NCBI RefSeq assembly: GCF_018861865.1
Contig: NZ_JAHLDV010000021.1
Span: 1 to 51,279 of the forward strand
From: Clostridium frigoris
Lineage (GTDB): Bacteria; Bacillota; Clostridia; Clostridiales; Clostridiaceae
Reading direction: 5' to 3'
DNA: 51,279 bases
Notes under the pieces: generated by a model
What the model saw: the letters and a program-made list of their open reading frames with translations, nothing else
Told to the model about the DNA's origin: nothing
Database searches by the model: none
Program-made: the position numbers and the translations under genes
Shown here: piece after piece, positions 29,690-40,220 of the stretch
Position numbering within the stretch: the first letter of the stretch is position 1
How the letters are laid out: the number at the start of each line of letters is the position of its first letter

Positions 29690-30883
29690 ATGGCAAAGGC
29701 AAAGTTTGAAAGAACAAAACCACATGTAAACATAGGAACAATAGGGCACGTAGATCACGGCAAGACAACATTAACAGCTGCAATAACTGCTGTACTTGCA
29801 ACTAAGGGATTAGCAGAAGCATCTAGGTTTGACCAAATTGATAAAGCACCAGAGGAAAGAGAAAGAGGAATAACAATTAACACATCACATGTTGAATATG
29901 AAACACAAAATAGACATTATGCACATGTTGATTGCCCAGGACATGCAGATTATGTAAAGAACATGATTACAGGAGCAGCACAAATGGATGGAGCAATCCT
30001 AGTTGTTAGTGCGGCAGATGGTCCAATGCCTCAAACAAGAGAACATATATTACTTGCAAGCAGAGTTGGAGTAGGTTATATAGTAGTATTCTTGAACAAA
30101 GCAGATATGGTTGATGATCCAGAATTATTAGAATTAGTTGAAATGGAAGTAAGAGAATTATTAAGTGAGTATGACTTCCCTGGTGATGATATTCCAATTA
30201 TAACGGGATCAGCATTAAAAGCATTAGAAAATCCAACAGACCCAGAAGCAACAAAATGTATATATGAATTAATGGAAGCTGTAGATACTTACATTCCAAC
30301 ACCAACAAGAGCAACAGATAAACCATTCTTAATGCCAGTTGAGGATGTATTCACAATCACAGGTAGAGGAACAGTTGCTACAGGAAGAGTTGAAACTGGG
30401 ATACTTAAGGTTGGGGAAGAAGTAGAAATAGTTGGACTTAGTGAAGACAAAAGAAAAGTTGTATGTACTGGAGTTGAAATGTTTAGAAAACTTCTAGATC
30501 AAGCAATGGCTGGAGACAACATTGGAGCATTATTAAGAGGAGTACAAAGAGCAGACATTGAAAGAGGTCAAGTGCTTGCAAAACCAGGTTCAATACATCC
30601 ACATTCAAAATTTGTAGGTCAAGTATATGTACTTAAAAAAGAAGAAGGCGGAAGACATACACCATTCTTCGACGGATACAGACCACAATTTTATTTTAGA
30701 ACTACAGATGTAACAGGATCAATCAAATTACCAGACGGAATGGAAATGGTAATGCCAGGAGACCACATAGATATGAATGTAGAATTAATTACTCAAGTAG
30801 CAATGGATGAGGGATTAAGATTTGCAATCAGAGAAGGTGGAAGAACAGTAGGTTCTGGAGTTGTTACTTCAATAGTTAAATAG
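29690..30883 (+). CDS. tuf: elongation factor Tu, copy 2
   Basis: Second EF-Tu gene, 397 aa, four residues different from copy 1 (Q73, N181, T206, D253). The DNA is nearly identical from the AGGAGG ribosome binding site to the stop codon and diverges immediately outside, the pattern expected from gene conversion between copies. This one occupies the ancestral str-operon position; copy 1 sits with tRNA genes. Confidence 0.98.
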   Translation: MAKAKFERTKPHVNIGTIGHVDHGKTTLTAAITAVLATKGLAEASRFDQIDKAPEERERGITINTSHVEYETQNRHYAHVDCPGHADYVKNMITGAAQMDGAILVVSAADGPMPQTREHILLASRVGVGYIVVFLNKADMVDDPELLELVEMEVRELLSEYDFPGDDIPIITGSALKALENPTDPEATKCIYELMEAVDTYIPTPTRATDKPFLMPVEDVFTITGRGTVATGRVETGILKVGEEVEIVGLSEDKRKVVCTGVEMFRKLLDQAMAGDNIGALLRGVQRADIERGQVLAKPGSIHPHSKFVGQVYVLKKEEGGRHTPFFDGYRPQFYFRTTDVTGSIKLPDGMEMVMPGDHIDMNVELITQVAMDEGLRFAIREGGRTVGSGVVTSIVK

Positions 30884-30944
30884 TAATTAATAAGATATTT
30901 TTTATAATCAATTGATGATTTTAATATAATAAAAGCTTTTATTA

Positions 30945-30976
30945 TTAAGGGGAAGAGGACGCTCTTCTCCTTTTAA
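30945..30976 (+). terminator. str operon terminator
   Basis: AAGGGGAAGAG, loop GACG and CTCTTCTCCTTTT form a GC-rich hairpin with one wobble pair, followed by TTTT, about 65 bases after tuf. Confidence 0.8.
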
Positions 30977-31050
30977 ATACGGAAAAAATCATGTATAAAT
31001 ATGAATAAAAATAACAAATATAAAAATAATTAAATAATAAAAAAAAATAC

Positions 31051-31079
31051 TTGTCAAAGCAAAAGAAATGTTGTATACT
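31051..31079 (+). promoter_or_regulatory. S10 operon promoter
   Basis: TTGTCA at 31051-31056, 17-base spacer and TATACT at 31074-31079. RNA would start near 31086, about 200 bases before rpsJ. The stretch 30977-31050 is A/T-rich with nothing else seen. Confidence 0.8.
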
Positions 31080-31085
31080 TTAGAG

Positions 31086-31289
31086 GTTGTATTGTGGTAA
31101 CAGTGATGAGGTAAGAGGTTGCCGGACTTCCGGGTAATTCTTCACCGAACATGTCCTGATCTTGAATCGGGCGACGGGGTTCCTACGATTGTTTCATGTT
31201 TTTATTTCACGAAACACCCGGAACAGTTTACAGAACATCCGCTGTTGCACGTAAGAAGTAGAGCGTGCGATGAAAAGGAGGAAATAATA
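31086..31289 (+). promoter_or_regulatory. structured leader of the S10 operon
   Basis: Several stems can be drawn: CCGG/CCGG around 31122-31133, CCTGAT/ATCGGG at 31155-31171, GTTCC/GGAAC (31179-31183 with 31220-31224) enclosing GTTTC/GAAAC (31191-31215), AACAG/CTGTT (31223-31246) and GCACG/CGTGC (31247-31268). The ribosome binding site AAGGAGG at 31275 lies just after the last stem. The GC content is well above the surroundings. I cannot assign it to a named leader family. Confidence 0.7.
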
Positions 31290-31598
31290 ATGATAAAGCA
31301 AAAAATTAGAATTAGATTAAAGGCTTTTGATCACACTATATTAGATCAATCAGCTGAAAAAATTGTTCAAACTGCTAAAAGTACAGGAGCTAAAGTAGCT
31401 GGTCCAGTGCCACTACCTACAGAAAAAGATGTAATAACAGTATTAAGAGCTCCACATAAATATAAAGATTCAAGAGAACAATTCGAAATAAGAACTCATA
31501 AGAGACTAATAGATATCATTAGTCCATCACCTAAAACTGTTGATGCTCTAATGAGACTCGACTTACCAGCTGGTGTTGATATCGAAATAAAATTATAG
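31290..31598 (+). CDS. rpsJ: 30S ribosomal protein S10
   Basis: S10 is a 30S head protein and also partner of NusB in antitermination. The 102-aa protein begins [15 protein letters not shown] and has THKRLIDI and [18 protein letters not shown] sets the ATG at 31290; the frame is open upstream through the leader but without another good start. It heads the S10-spc-alpha gene run. Confidence 0.98.
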   Translation: MIKQKIRIRLKAFDHTILDQSAEKIVQTAKSTGAKVAGPVPLPTEKDVITVLRAPHKYKDSREQFEIRTHKRLIDIISPSPKTVDALMRLDLPAGVDIEIKL

Positions 31599-31625
31599 GC
31601 GTACATAGAAGTGCGATAAAACGTA

Positions 31626-31670
31626 AGTAATAGTTTGCTATTACTAACTATTATGATCACTATTGTGGTC
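31626..31670 (+). promoter_or_regulatory. two small hairpins between rpsJ and rplC
   Basis: AGTAATAG (31626-31633) pairs with CTATTACT (31638-31645) around TTTG, and GATCAC (31655-31660) with GTGGTC (31665-31670) around TATT. The 98-base spacer is long for this operon. The second hairpin ends about 12 bases before the rplC ribosome binding site. Confidence 0.5.
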
Positions 31671-31696
31671 CGCTAATAAGTAGGAGGTGTATTTTC

Positions 31697-32326
31697 ATGA
31701 AAAAAGGAATAATGGGTAAAAAACTTGGTATGACTCAAATATTTGATGAAAATAGAAAAGTTGTTCCAGTAACAGTTGTTGAAGCAGGTCCATGTGTTGT
31801 TGTTCAAATTAAAACCGTTGAAAATGATGGTTATAGTGCAATTAAAGTTGGTTTTGGTGACATAAGAGAAAAGTTAGTTAACAAACCAATGCAAGGACAA
31901 TTTGCTAAAGCAGGTACTTCTTTAAGAAGATTCGTAAAAGAATTTAGAATGGAAGATACAAGTGCTTATGAAGTAGGTCAAGAGTTTAAGGCTGATATAT
32001 TTGCAGCTGGAGATAAAATTGACGTATCAGGGATATCTAAAGGTAAGGGATTCCAAGGTTGTATTAAAAGATGGAATCAGCATACAGGACCAATGAGTCA
32101 TGGTTCTAAGTTTAAGAGAGCAGTTGGATCAATGGGAGCATCTTCTGATCCATCAAAAACGTTTAAAAATAAACGTATGCCAGGTCACATGGGTAATGTT
32201 AGTAGAACGGTAATGAACCTTGTAATAGTTAAAGTAATGCCTGAAAAGAACATTATATTAATTAAAGGTGGCATTCCAGGACCAAACAAAGGTACAGTTG
32301 TAATAAGAAATGCTGTTAAAGCGTAA
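31697..32326 (+). CDS. rplC: 50S ribosomal protein L3
   Basis: L3 is an early assembly protein reaching the peptidyl transferase centre. The 209-aa protein has [16 protein letters not shown] at the N-terminus and the central loop [11 protein letters not shown]...[11 protein letters not shown] and GHMGN. AGGAGGTG precedes the ATG. Length and motifs are normal. Confidence 0.98.
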   Translation: MKKGIMGKKLGMTQIFDENRKVVPVTVVEAGPCVVVQIKTVENDGYSAIKVGFGDIREKLVNKPMQGQFAKAGTSLRRFVKEFRMEDTSAYEVGQEFKADIFAAGDKIDVSGISKGKGFQGCIKRWNQHTGPMSHGSKFKRAVGSMGASSDPSKTFKNKRMPGHMGNVSRTVMNLVIVKVMPEKNIILIKGGIPGPNKGTVVIRNAVKA

Positions 32327-32349
32327 CTTTAAAGAAAGGAGGATGCAGA

Positions 32350-32970
32350 ATGCTTAAATTAGATTTATTTAATAAACAAGCACAAAAAGTTGGAGATATT
32401 CAATTAAATGAAAGTATATTTGGAGTTGAAATCAATGCAGATGCTATGCATCAAGTTGTTGTAGCACAACTTGCAAATAAAAGACAAGGAACTCAATCAG
32501 CTAAAACAAGAGCTGAAGTTCGAGGCGGTGGAATTAAGCCTTGGAGACAAAAAGGAACTGGTAGGGCAAGACAAGGTTCTATTAGAGCGCCACAATGGAT
32601 ACATGGTGGTATAGTATTTGCTCCAAAGCCAAGAGATTACCGTATGTCTGTACCAAAGTCAATGAGAAGAGTTGCTTTCAAATCAGCTTTATCAGCTAAA
32701 GTAGCTGAAAATGAAATGATAGTAATTGATAGTTTAGAATTTGACTCACCAAAAACTAAGGCAATGTTAGAGATTTTAAAAGCTTTTGATGCTAAGAAAA
32801 CTTTAATAGTTGTTGAAACTTCAGATGAGAATGTTTATAAATCAGGAAGAAATATACCTGGAGTACAAGTTACACCAGTAAATAACTTGAATGTTTATGA
32901 CATACTTAAATATGAAAAATTCATAGTTACAAAGGATGCTGTATCTAAGATTGAGGAGGTGTATATATAA
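32350..32970 (+). CDS. rplD: 50S ribosomal protein L4
   Basis: L4 lines the exit tunnel and in several bacteria represses the S10 operon. The 206-aa protein has the extended loop with [23 protein letters not shown] and the globular C-terminal part. GAAAGGAGG precedes the ATG. It overlaps rplW by one base. Confidence 0.98.
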   Translation: MLKLDLFNKQAQKVGDIQLNESIFGVEINADAMHQVVVAQLANKRQGTQSAKTRAEVRGGGIKPWRQKGTGRARQGSIRAPQWIHGGIVFAPKPRDYRMSVPKSMRRVAFKSALSAKVAENEMIVIDSLEFDSPKTKAMLEILKAFDAKKTLIVVETSDENVYKSGRNIPGVQVTPVNNLNVYDILKYEKFIVTKDAVSKIEEVYI

Positions 32971-33263
32971 TGAAGCTAACTAGCCATGATATTATAAGAA
33001 AACCAGTAATTACTGAAAAAAGTATGGCGGTAATGGCTGATAAAAAATACACCTTTATAGTTGATATCCATGCAAATAAAACTCAGGTTAAAAAAGCAGT
33101 AGAAGAAGTATTTGGAGTTGTCGTTGAAAATGTAAGAACTTTAAAAAATATAGGTAAAACTAAAAGAGTTGGAGTTCACATTGGAAAAAGAGCTGACTTT
33201 AAAAAAGCTATTGTTACTTTAACAACAGAAAGTAAAACAATTGAGTTTTTTGATGGTATGTAA
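32970..33263 (+). CDS. rplW: 50S ribosomal protein L23
   Basis: L23 lies at the tunnel exit and docks trigger factor and SRP. The 97-aa protein shows [17 protein letters not shown] and the loop [18 protein letters not shown]. The ATG overlaps the rplD stop (TAATG), and its ribosome binding site GAGGAGGTG lies inside rplD, so translation is coupled. Confidence 0.98.
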   Translation: MKLTSHDIIRKPVITEKSMAVMADKKYTFIVDIHANKTQVKKAVEEVFGVVVENVRTLKNIGKTKRVGVHIGKRADFKKAIVTLTTESKTIEFFDGM

Positions 33264-33319
33264 TTATTAAGCTAGTATTGGCAGAAGCCAGATAAGCGAG
33301 AAAAAAGGAGGGAATTCAC

Positions 33320-34153
33320 ATGGCAATTAAAAAATTCAGACCCACCACACCTTCAAGAAGAAATATGACTATGTCTGATTTTGAAGAAATAACAACAGAT
33401 AAGCCACTAAAATCACTTCTTGTAAGTACTAAAAGACAAGGTGGTAGAAATAATCAAGGTAAAATAACTGTTCGTCACAGAGGTGGTGGAGCAAAACAAA
33501 GTTATAGAATAATTGATTTTAAGAGAAACAAAGATGCAATTCCAGCAAAAGTATCTACAATTGAGTATGATCCAAACAGATCTGCTTACATAGCTCTTGT
33601 TGTTTATGCTGATGGTGAAAAAAGATACATAATTGCTCCAGTTGGTTTAAAAGTTGGAGATGTAATTGTATCTGGTGCCGATGCTGATATAAAAGTTGGA
33701 AATACACTTCCAATAATTAATATACCATTGGGTTCTACAATTCATAATATAGAATTACAAGTAGGAAAAGGTGCTCAACTTGTAAGATCTGCAGGTTCTT
33801 CAGCTCAGCTTATGGCTAAAGAAGGAGAATATGCTCAAGTAAGACTTCCAAGTGGTGAGGTAAGATATATTAGAGTAAACTGTAGAGCTACTATAGGAAC
33901 AGTTTCTAATTTAACGCATGACATTGTTAACATAGGTAAAGCAGGAAGAAAAAGACACTTAGGATTTAGACCTACAGTCAGAGGATCAGTAATGAATCCG
34001 AACGATCATCCACATGGTGGTGGAGAAGGTAAGTCACCAGTTGGTCACGCTAGTCCAATGACACCTTGGGGTAAACCAGCATTAGGATATAAAACTAGAA
34101 AGACCAAAAAATACTCTGACAAATTTATTGTCAAAGGTAAAAATAGAAAATAG
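33320..34153 (+). CDS. rplB: 50S ribosomal protein L2
   Basis: L2 is essential for subunit joining and the peptidyl transferase centre. The 277-aa protein has the OB-like fold ([17 protein letters not shown]) and the SH3-like domain, ending with the conserved [27 protein letters not shown] precedes the ATG. Confidence 0.98.
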   Translation: MAIKKFRPTTPSRRNMTMSDFEEITTDKPLKSLLVSTKRQGGRNNQGKITVRHRGGGAKQSYRIIDFKRNKDAIPAKVSTIEYDPNRSAYIALVVYADGEKRYIIAPVGLKVGDVIVSGADADIKVGNTLPIINIPLGSTIHNIELQVGKGAQLVRSAGSSAQLMAKEGEYAQVRLPSGEVRYIRVNCRATIGTVSNLTHDIVNIGKAGRKRHLGFRPTVRGSVMNPNDHPHGGGEGKSPVGHASPMTPWGKPALGYKTRKTKKYSDKFIVKGKNRK

Positions 34154-34213
34154 TTTGAGGAGAATTAATTCTTTTGAAAGCTATGTTTATTGTGTATGAA
34201 GGGAGGCCACAAA

Positions 34214-34495
34214 ATGAGTAGATCAGTAAAAAAAGGACCTTATGTACAAGAAGTTCTGTTAAAAAGAATAAATGAAATGAACAAAAATGGTGAGAAAAAA
34301 GTAATAAAGACTTGGTCAAGAAGTTCTACTATTTTCCCACAAATGATAGGGCATACTATCGCAGTTCATGATGGAAGAAAACATGTGCCAGTTTATGTTC
34401 TTGAAGATATGGTAGGACATAAATTAGGAGAATTCGCATTAACTAGAACATTTAAAGGACACATTGACAGAGAAAGAACTAGCAAAGTAAAATAG
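34214..34495 (+). CDS. rpsS: 30S ribosomal protein S19
   Basis: S19 binds the 16S 3' domain with S13. The 93-aa protein starts [19 protein letters not shown] and has [24 protein letters not shown] chose the ATG at 34214, with AGGGAGG at 34200; an ATG upstream in the same frame would place the ribosome binding site inside the gene. Confidence 0.97.
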   Translation: MSRSVKKGPYVQEVLLKRINEMNKNGEKKVIKTWSRSSTIFPQMIGHTIAVHDGRKHVPVYVLEDMVGHKLGEFALTRTFKGHIDRERTSKVK

Positions 34496-34516
34496 TGCTG
34501 GAAGGAGGAAACATCA

Positions 34517-34852
34517 ATGGAGGCTAAAGCTATAGCTAAATACGTAAGAACTTCTTCAATGAAAATGGGGATTGTTCTTGGGTTAATAAGAGGTAAAAAT
34601 GTAAATGAAGCTTTTGCTATATTACAATACACTCCAAAAAATGCAGCTGAAGTAATTAACAAAGTACTTAAATCAGCTGTAGCAAATGCAGAAAACAACT
34701 TAAATTTAGATATTAATAGACTATTTGTTGCTGAAGCTTATGCATGCCAAGGTCCAACACTTAAGAGGTTTAGACCGCGTGCACAAGGAAGAGCTTATAG
34801 AATAAGAAAAAGATCTAGTCATGTCACTATTATAGTTACAGAGAGATCATAA
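34517..34852 (+). CDS. rplV: 50S ribosomal protein L22
   Basis: L22 lines the exit tunnel. The 111-aa protein has the N-terminal globular part ([25 protein letters not shown]) and the tunnel hairpin [24 protein letters not shown]. No tunnel-loop deletion or macrolide-type change is evident. AAGGAGG precedes the ATG. Confidence 0.98.
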   Translation: MEAKAIAKYVRTSSMKMGIVLGLIRGKNVNEAFAILQYTPKNAAEVINKVLKSAVANAENNLNLDINRLFVAEAYACQGPTLKRFRPRAQGRAYRIRKRSSHVTIIVTERS

Positions 34853-34868
34853 GAAGGAGGGTTATAGC

Positions 34869-35534
34869 GTGGGACAGAAAATACATCCACATGGCTTTAG
34901 AGTCGGTGTAATAAAGGATTGGAGTTCTAAATGGTATGCAGATAAAAAGAATTTTTCAGATAATCTTGTTGAAGATTTTAAGATTAGAAAATTCTTAAAA
35001 AGTAAACTTTATACAGCTGGAATTTCTAAAATTGAAATTGAAAGAGCGGCTAAAAGAGTTAAAATCAACATACACACTGCTAAACCAGGAATGGTAATTG
35101 GTAGAGGTGGCTCTGGTATTGAAGTTATAAAACTTGATATGAAAAAATTAGTAGCTGATAAAAATGTTTTAATTAACATAGTAGAAGTTAAACAAGCAGA
35201 AAATAATGCTCAATTAATGTCAGAAAATGTTGCTTCTCAATTAGAAAAGAGAATTTCTTTTAGAAGAGCAATGAAACAGACAATTCAAAGAGCTATGAGA
35301 TCTAATGTAAAGGGAGTCAAGATTGCTTGTGCAGGAAGACTTGGCGGAGCTGAAATAGCTAGAACTGAACATTATCATGAAGGTACAATACCATGCCAAA
35401 CATTAAGAGCTGACATAGACTATGGATTTGCAGAAGCAAATACAGTATATGGCAAAATAGGCGTTAAAGTTTGGGTATATAGAGGTGAAATTCTTCCTAC
35501 AAAGAAAACTGTTAAGGAAGAAGTAGAAGCGTAG
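34869..35534 (+). CDS. rpsC: 30S ribosomal protein S3
   Basis: S3 helps form the mRNA entry site. The 221-aa protein has the KH domain with [12 protein letters not shown] and the C-terminal domain with [14 protein letters not shown] and [21 protein letters not shown] start after AAGGAGG. The gene ends within a short imperfect GTAGAAGC repeat that includes the TAG stop. Confidence 0.98.
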   Translation: MGQKIHPHGFRVGVIKDWSSKWYADKKNFSDNLVEDFKIRKFLKSKLYTAGISKIEIERAAKRVKINIHTAKPGMVIGRGGSGIEVIKLDMKKLVADKNVLINIVEVKQAENNAQLMSENVASQLEKRISFRRAMKQTIQRAMRSNVKGVKIACAGRLGGAEIARTEHYHEGTIPCQTLRADIDYGFAEANTVYGKIGVKVWVYRGEILPTKKTVKEEVEA

Positions 35535-35567
35535 AAGCGTAGAAGTGTAAGGAAGGAGGAATAAGAC

Positions 35568-36011
35568 ATGTTAATGCCTAAGAGATCTAAACATCGTAAG
35601 GTTCAACGTGGTAGAATGAGAGGAAAAGCTACAAGAGGAAACTTTATTGCATATGGTGATTATGCATTACAAGCTATGGAATGTGGTTGGGTTAAAAGCA
35701 ATCAAATTGAAGCTGCCAGAGTTGCTATCAATAGAGAAGTTAAAAGAGGCGGAAAGGTTTGGATAAAAATCTTCCCTGATAAGCCAGTAACTGAAAAACC
35801 AGCTGAAACTCGTATGGGTTCAGGTAAAGGATCAGTAGAATATTGGGTAGCAGTTGTTAAGCCAGGTAGAGTCTTATTCGAAATCGCAGGAGTAACAGAA
35901 GAAGCAGCTAGAGAGGCAATGAGACTTGCTTCACACAAACTTCCAATAAAAACTAAGTTTGTATCTAGAAAAGATTTCGAGGAAATGGGTGGTGAAGTCA
36001 TTGAAGGCTAA
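35568..36011 (+). CDS. rplP: 50S ribosomal protein L16
   Basis: L16 positions A-site tRNA. The 147-aa protein begins [19 protein letters not shown] and has [27 protein letters not shown] precedes the ATG. Its last 11 bases overlap the start of rpmC. Confidence 0.98.
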   Translation: MLMPKRSKHRKVQRGRMRGKATRGNFIAYGDYALQAMECGWVKSNQIEAARVAINREVKRGGKVWIKIFPDKPVTEKPAETRMGSGKGSVEYWVAVVKPGRVLFEIAGVTEEAAREAMRLASHKLPIKTKFVSRKDFEEMGGEVIEG

Positions 36012-36213
36012 TGAATTAAAAGAATTAAGACAAAGTAATCCTCAAGATTTACTAGTGAAAATGTCTGATCTTAAGGCAGAATTATTTAACCTTAGATTTC
36101 AGTTAGCTACAGGGCAACTAGAAAATCCTATGAGAATTAAGCAAGTGAAAAAATCTATAGCCCAAATTAAGACCATCCTTAGGCAAGAAGAAATAAAGGC
36201 TTTAGAACAGTAA
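36001..36213 (+). CDS. rpmC: 50S ribosomal protein L29
   Basis: L29 is a small helical-hairpin protein at the tunnel exit. I chose TTG at 36001, giving 70 aa that begin [11 protein letters not shown], the usual family start; GTG codons at 35989 and 35992 would add several residues and cannot be excluded. The helical pair ([21 protein letters not shown] and [16 protein letters not shown]) is intact. It overlaps the end of rplP. Confidence 0.92.
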   Translation: MKANELKELRQSNPQDLLVKMSDLKAELFNLRFQLATGQLENPMRIKQVKKSIAQIKTILRQEEIKALEQ

Positions 36214-36234
36214 AACTGAAAGGAGGTTGCTTTT

Positions 36235-36489
36235 GTGGAAAGAAATAATAGAAAAACACGAACAGGTAGAGTAGTTTCTGATAAAATGGATAAGACAATA
36301 GTTGTTGCAATTGAAACAAAAGTTCGTCATCCATTATACGGAAAAATAATTAATACAACAACAAAATTTAAAGCTCATGATGAAAATAATGAAGCTAAAA
36401 TCAATGATAAAGTTACAATTATGGAAACTAGACCATTATCTAAAGATAAAAGATGGAGAATTACTGGTATAGTTGAAAAAGCTAAATAA
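36235..36489 (+). CDS. rpsQ: 30S ribosomal protein S17
   Basis: OB-fold 16S rRNA-binding protein, 84 aa, with [17 protein letters not shown] and [11 protein letters not shown] start after GAAAGGAGG. Nothing unusual. Confidence 0.98.
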   Translation: MERNNRKTRTGRVVSDKMDKTIVVAIETKVRHPLYGKIINTTTKFKAHDENNEAKINDKVTIMETRPLSKDKRWRITGIVEKAK

Positions 36490-36525
36490 CATTTCAGTTC
36501 AACGACTGAAAGGAGGGTATTCGAT

Positions 36526-36894
36526 ATGATACAACAGCAAAGTAAATTAAAAGTCGCAGATAATTCTGGTGCAAAAGAAATTATGTGTATTAGAGTATTA
36601 GGTGGTTCCAAGAGAAAGTGGGGAAACATCAGTGACACAATAGTTGCTAGCGTAAAAAGTGCAACACCAGGTGGAGTTGTTAAAAAAGGTGAAGTTGTTA
36701 AAGCAGTTATAGTCAGATCAGTAAAAGGGTTAAGAAGAGCAGATGGAACTTATGTTAGATTTGATGATAATGCTGCTGTTATTATAAAAGACGACAAAAC
36801 CCCAAAAGGAACTCGTATATTCGGACCTGTTGCAAGGGAGTTAAGGGATAAAGACTTCACTAAGATCTTATCACTAGCGCCTGAAGTTCTATAA
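36526..36894 (+). CDS. rplN: 50S ribosomal protein L14
   Basis: L14 forms bridges with the 30S subunit. The 122-aa protein begins [19 protein letters not shown] and has [20 protein letters not shown] and [20 protein letters not shown] precedes the ATG. Confidence 0.98.
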   Translation: MIQQQSKLKVADNSGAKEIMCIRVLGGSKRKWGNISDTIVASVKSATPGGVVKKGEVVKAVIVRSVKGLRRADGTYVRFDDNAAVIIKDDKTPKGTRIFGPVARELRDKDFTKILSLAPEVL

Positions 36895-36911
36895 GATAGG
36901 AGGTGTCTAAC

Positions 36912-37235
36912 ATGGCAGTTAAAAAAGTACACGTGAAAAAAAATGATTCAGTAATGGTTATTTCAGGTAAAGACAAAGGTAAAATAAGCGAAGTCTTAGC
37001 TGTATATCCTAAAACTGGCAAAGTTTTAGTGAAAGATGTTAGTGTAATTACAAAACATCAGAAACCAAGCAAACAAAATATGCAAGGTGGTATAACTCAC
37101 AGAGAAGCGGCTATTAATAGTTCTAAGGTTATGTTATATTGCACAAAGTGCAAAAATGTAACTAGAATAAATAGTAAGATTCTAGAAGATGGAACTAAAG
37201 TAAGAGTTTGCAAAAAATGTGCAGAAACATTTTAA
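36912..37235 (+). CDS. rplX: 50S ribosomal protein L24
   Basis: Assembly-initiating KOW protein. The 107-aa protein has VKKNDSVMVISGKDKGKISEVL at the N-terminus and a C-terminal CxxC pair (CTKC and CKKC) that could bind zinc, as in some other Firmicute L24 proteins. AGGAGGTG supports the ATG at 36912. Confidence 0.97.
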   Translation: MAVKKVHVKKNDSVMVISGKDKGKISEVLAVYPKTGKVLVKDVSVITKHQKPSKQNMQGGITHREAAINSSKVMLYCTKCKNVTRINSKILEDGTKVRVCKKCAETF

Positions 37236-37257
37236 TTCCTGAAAGGAGGTTTAACAT

Positions 37258-37800
37258 ATGAGTTCAAGACTACAAGAAAAATATGAAAAAGAAGTAGTTC
37301 AAGCTTTGATGGAGAAATTCGGTTATAAAAACATAATGGAAGTTCCTAAGCTTGAAAAGATAGTATTGAATATGGGAGTTGGAGAAGCTAAAGATAACTC
37401 TAAGGTTTTAGATGCAGCAATAAGTGATATGCAGATTATTGCAGGTCAAAAGCCGATTATAACAAGAGCAAAGAAATCTATAGCTAACTTTAAACTAAGA
37501 GAAAATACACCAATAGGGTGTAAAGTTACTTTAAGAAAAGCTCAAATGTTCGAATTTGCCGATAAATTAATGAACGTTGCATTACCTAGAGTTAGAGATT
37601 TTAGAGGAGCTTCTTCTAAAGCATTTGATGGTAGAGGGAATTATGCTATAGGAATTAAAGAACAACTTATTTTTCCTGAAATAGAATATGATAAAATTGA
37701 TAAAATTAGAGGAATGGATATAATATTCGTTACTACAGCAAAGACAGACGAGGAAGCAAGAGAATTATTAAGATTCCTTGGAATGCCATTTGCTCAATAA
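37258..37800 (+). CDS. rplE: 50S ribosomal protein L5
   Basis: L5 binds 5S rRNA and the P-site tRNA region. The 180-aa protein has [35 protein letters not shown] and [31 protein letters not shown] precedes the ATG. Confidence 0.98.
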   Translation: MSSRLQEKYEKEVVQALMEKFGYKNIMEVPKLEKIVLNMGVGEAKDNSKVLDAAISDMQIIAGQKPIITRAKKSIANFKLRENTPIGCKVTLRKAQMFEFADKLMNVALPRVRDFRGASSKAFDGRGNYAIGIKEQLIFPEIEYDKIDKIRGMDIIFVTTAKTDEEARELLRFLGMPFAQ

Positions 37801-37815
37801 TTAGGAGGGAAACAT

Positions 37816-38001
37816 ATGGCACGTAAGGCTTTAATAGAGAAATGGAAAAAAGAACCTAAATATTCAACTAGAGCTTATACAAGATGCAGACTTTGTGGAA
37901 GACCACATTCAGTATTACAAAAATTTGGTATATGCCGTATCTGTTTTAGAGAACTTGCACACAAGGGAGAAATTCCTGGTTGCAGAAAAGCAAGTTGGTA
38001 A
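37816..38001 (+). CDS. rpsN: 30S ribosomal protein S14 type Z
   Basis: The 61-aa zinc-binding form, with CRLC (about 24-27) and CRIC (about 40-43) forming the zinc site. The typical C-terminus ([18 protein letters not shown]) is present. AGGAGGG precedes the ATG. It is the short C+ type, so the gene depends on zinc availability. Confidence 0.98.
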   Translation: MARKALIEKWKKEPKYSTRAYTRCRLCGRPHSVLQKFGICRICFRELAHKGEIPGCRKASW

Positions 38002-38033
38002 TTAGAACATTCTAATGAAAGGAGGCACGAAAA

Positions 38034-38432
38034 ATGGTTATGACTGACCCAATCGCAGATTTGCTAACACGTATAAGAAATGCAAATGTTGTAAGACATG
38101 AAATAGTAGAAGTACCTTCATCAACTATAAAGAAGGAAATAGCAAATATATTACTTCAAGAAGGTTACCTTAAAAATATCGAAGAGTACAATGATGGTGT
38201 CGTTCCTATGATGAGACTTGCAATGAAATATGGTCAAAATAAGGAAAGAGTTATTACTGGACTTAAGAGAATATCTAAACCTGGTTTAAGAGTATATTCT
38301 AAAAATGAAGATATTCCAAAAGTATTGAATGGATTAGGAGTTGCTATAATATCAACTTCTAAAGGATTAGTAGCAGATAGAGAAGCTAGAAAATTAGGCT
38401 TAGGCGGAGAAGTTATTTGTTATATTTGGTAG
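38034..38432 (+). CDS. rpsH: 30S ribosomal protein S8
   Basis: S8 binds the central domain of 16S rRNA and, in E. coli, represses the spc operon. The 132-aa protein begins [18 protein letters not shown] and has [36 protein letters not shown] precedes the ATG. A 141-base gap follows, longer than others in this run. Confidence 0.98.
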   Translation: MVMTDPIADLLTRIRNANVVRHEIVEVPSSTIKKEIANILLQEGYLKNIEEYNDGVVPMMRLAMKYGQNKERVITGLKRISKPGLRVYSKNEDIPKVLNGLGVAIISTSKGLVADREARKLGLGGEVICYIW

Positions 38433-38448
38433 TCTAATAATTCTAAGT

Positions 38449-38471
38449 CATAACGGTTATAACTTGTTATG
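38449..38471 (+). promoter_or_regulatory. hairpin in the rpsH-rplF spacer
   Basis: CATAAC (38449-38454) and GTTATG (38466-38471) pair around GGTTATAACTT, which is itself partly self-complementary. No T run follows. A poor -35/-10 pair (TTAACA/TATAAT, 20-base spacer) is also visible at 38496-38527. Function unknown. Confidence 0.4.
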
Positions 38472-38573
38472 TACATAGTGATAATAGATAATTAGTTAAC
38501 AATTAAAAAAGATATATGAGATATAATTATGAATAATAGTTATATGTCTGAAAAGAATACAGGAGGTGTAAGT

Positions 38574-39113
38574 ATGTCAAGAATCGGAAGACTTCCAGTA
38601 GTTATACCTAATGGAGTAACTGTTACAGTTTCACCAGTTAATGTTGTTAATGTAAAAGGACCAAAAGGTGAGCTAACTCAAAACATGAGTACTAAAATGA
38701 ATATAGCTATGGAAGACAATACTGTGGTAGTTACAAGACCAAGTGATGTAAAAGAGCATAGAGCTCTTCATGGATTGACAAGATCATTAATAAACAATAT
38801 GGTTATTGGTGTTGTAGAGGGATATGAGAAAACACTTGAATTGGTTGGTGTTGGTTATAGAGCTCAACTTAAAGACGGTAAAATAACATTAAGTCTTGGA
38901 TATTCACATCCAGTTATAATAGATGCAGTTCCAGGAATCCAATTTATATTACCAGATGCTAATAAAATAATAGTAAAAGGCATTGATAAGCAATTAGTTG
39001 GAGCTGTTGCAGCAGAAATAAGAACTTGGAGAAAACCAGAACCTTACAAAGGCAAGGGAATCAGATATTCTGGAGAAATTGTTAGACGTAAGGAAGGTAA
39101 AACAGGTAAATAA
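38574..39113 (+). CDS. rplF: 50S ribosomal protein L6
   Basis: The 179-aa two-domain protein lies near the GTPase centre. It begins [17 protein letters not shown] and ends with the conserved [24 protein letters not shown] supports the ATG at 38574, not the ATG at 38529, which lacks a ribosome binding site. Confidence 0.97.
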   Translation: MSRIGRLPVVIPNGVTVTVSPVNVVNVKGPKGELTQNMSTKMNIAMEDNTVVVTRPSDVKEHRALHGLTRSLINNMVIGVVEGYEKTLELVGVGYRAQLKDGKITLSLGYSHPVIIDAVPGIQFILPDANKIIVKGIDKQLVGAVAAEIRTWRKPEPYKGKGIRYSGEIVRRKEGKTGK

Positions 39114-39132
39114 GTAGGAAGGAGTGAATGAT

Positions 39133-39495
39133 GTGTTCAAGAAAGACGATAGACAAAAGTCAAGAGTTAAGCGTCATCTTAGAGTTCGTAAAAAGATCTC
39201 TGGTACAGCAGAAAGACCAAGATTAGCTGTATATAGAAGTGAAAAGAACATATATGCTCAAGTAATAGATGATGTTGCAAAAATCACATTAGTTTCTGCT
39301 TCAAGCATAGATAAAGCTTTTGAACCAAAAGTAGGAAGCAATAAAGATGCGGCAAAATTAGTAGGTAAAATGATTGGCGAAAGAGCACTTGAAAAAGGAA
39401 TAAAAGAAGTAGTATTTGACAGAGGCGGATATGTATACCACGGTAGAGTACAAATTCTCGCTGAAGGAGCAAGAGAAGCTGGACTTAAATTCTAA
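39133..39495 (+). CDS. rplR: 50S ribosomal protein L18
   Basis: 5S rRNA-binding protein. The start is GTG at 39133, with AAGGAG at 39119; a GTG at 39124 overlaps the ribosome binding site. This gives 120 aa beginning [20 protein letters not shown], the normal family start, and ending [19 protein letters not shown]. Confidence 0.95.
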   Translation: MFKKDDRQKSRVKRHLRVRKKISGTAERPRLAVYRSEKNIYAQVIDDVAKITLVSASSIDKAFEPKVGSNKDAAKLVGKMIGERALEKGIKEVVFDRGGYVYHGRVQILAEGAREAGLKF

Positions 39496-39512
39496 GAGAA
39501 GGAGGGAAACAC

Positions 39513-40010
39513 ATGAAAATTGATCCTAGCACATTAGATCTTAAAGAAAAAGTAGTTAACATAAACAGAGTTGCTAAGGTTGTTAAAGGTGGAAGAAACT
39601 TCAGATTCAGCGCATTAGTTGTTGTTGGAGACGAAAACGGACACGTTGGCGTTGGTATGGGTAAATCTGTAGAAATTCCTGAAGCAATTAGAAAAGGAAT
39701 AGAAGATGCTAAGAAAAATCTAGTAAACGTGGCTATGGTTGGAACAACTATACCACATACAATTGATGGTAAGTTCGGTACTTCGGTAATACACATAATG
39801 CCGGGTGCTGAAGGTACAGGAGTTCTTGCTGGTGGTCCAGTTAGAGCGGTTCTAGAATTATCAGGATTAAAGGATGTTAGAGCTAAGTCTTTAGGTTCTA
39901 GTAATCCTAGAAATGTAGTTAATGCTACTATTGATGGTTTAGCGAGATTAAGAACAGCAGAAGACGTTGCTAAATTAAGAGGTAAGACTGTAGAAGAAAT
40001 TTTAAGATAG
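39513..40010 (+). CDS. rpsE: 30S ribosomal protein S5
   Basis: S5 maintains decoding accuracy. The 165-aa protein has the dsRBD-like part with [25 protein letters not shown] and the C-terminal [27 protein letters not shown] precedes the ATG. Confidence 0.98.
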   Translation: MKIDPSTLDLKEKVVNINRVAKVVKGGRNFRFSALVVVGDENGHVGVGMGKSVEIPEAIRKGIEDAKKNLVNVAMVGTTIPHTIDGKFGTSVIHIMPGAEGTGVLAGGPVRAVLELSGLKDVRAKSLGSSNPRNVVNATIDGLARLRTAEDVAKLRGKTVEEILR

Positions 40011-40022
40011 GAGGGGAAAACC

Positions 40023-40202
40023 TTGGCTAAAGTTAAAATAACATTGGTTAAAAGCTTAATTGGTAGAAAGAAAGAACATATTGCTACTGTTAATGCTTTA
40101 GGATTAAGAAAAATACGAAAAAGTGTTGAGCACGAGGAAACTCCTCAGATCAAAGGCATGATTAACAAAGTTATATATTTAATAAAAGTAGAGCAAGTAT
40201 AA
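40023..40202 (+). CDS. rpmD: 50S ribosomal protein L30
   Basis: A 59-aa protein with a TTG start at 40023 after AGGAGGGG. It begins [20 protein letters not shown] and contains [21 protein letters not shown], the family signature. Codons run to TAA at 40200-40202. It lies between rpsE and rplO as expected. Confidence 0.96.
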   Translation: MAKVKITLVKSLIGRKKEHIATVNALGLRKIRKSVEHEETPQIKGMINKVIYLIKVEQV

Positions 40203-40220
40203 AAAAGAGGAGGTGTTGAC

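Noticed and set aside
31119-31289. Leader-peptide or extended S10 reading frame
   Set aside because: It has no ribosome binding site, runs through structured leader RNA, and S10 has a perfect start at 31290.
35519-35550. Short GTAGAAGC repeat at the end of rpsC
   Set aside because: Only two to three imperfect units; likely trivial slippage around the stop codon.
38496-38527. Promoter before rplF
   Set aside because: TTAACA and TATAAT are 20 bases apart, too far for a good sigma-A promoter.
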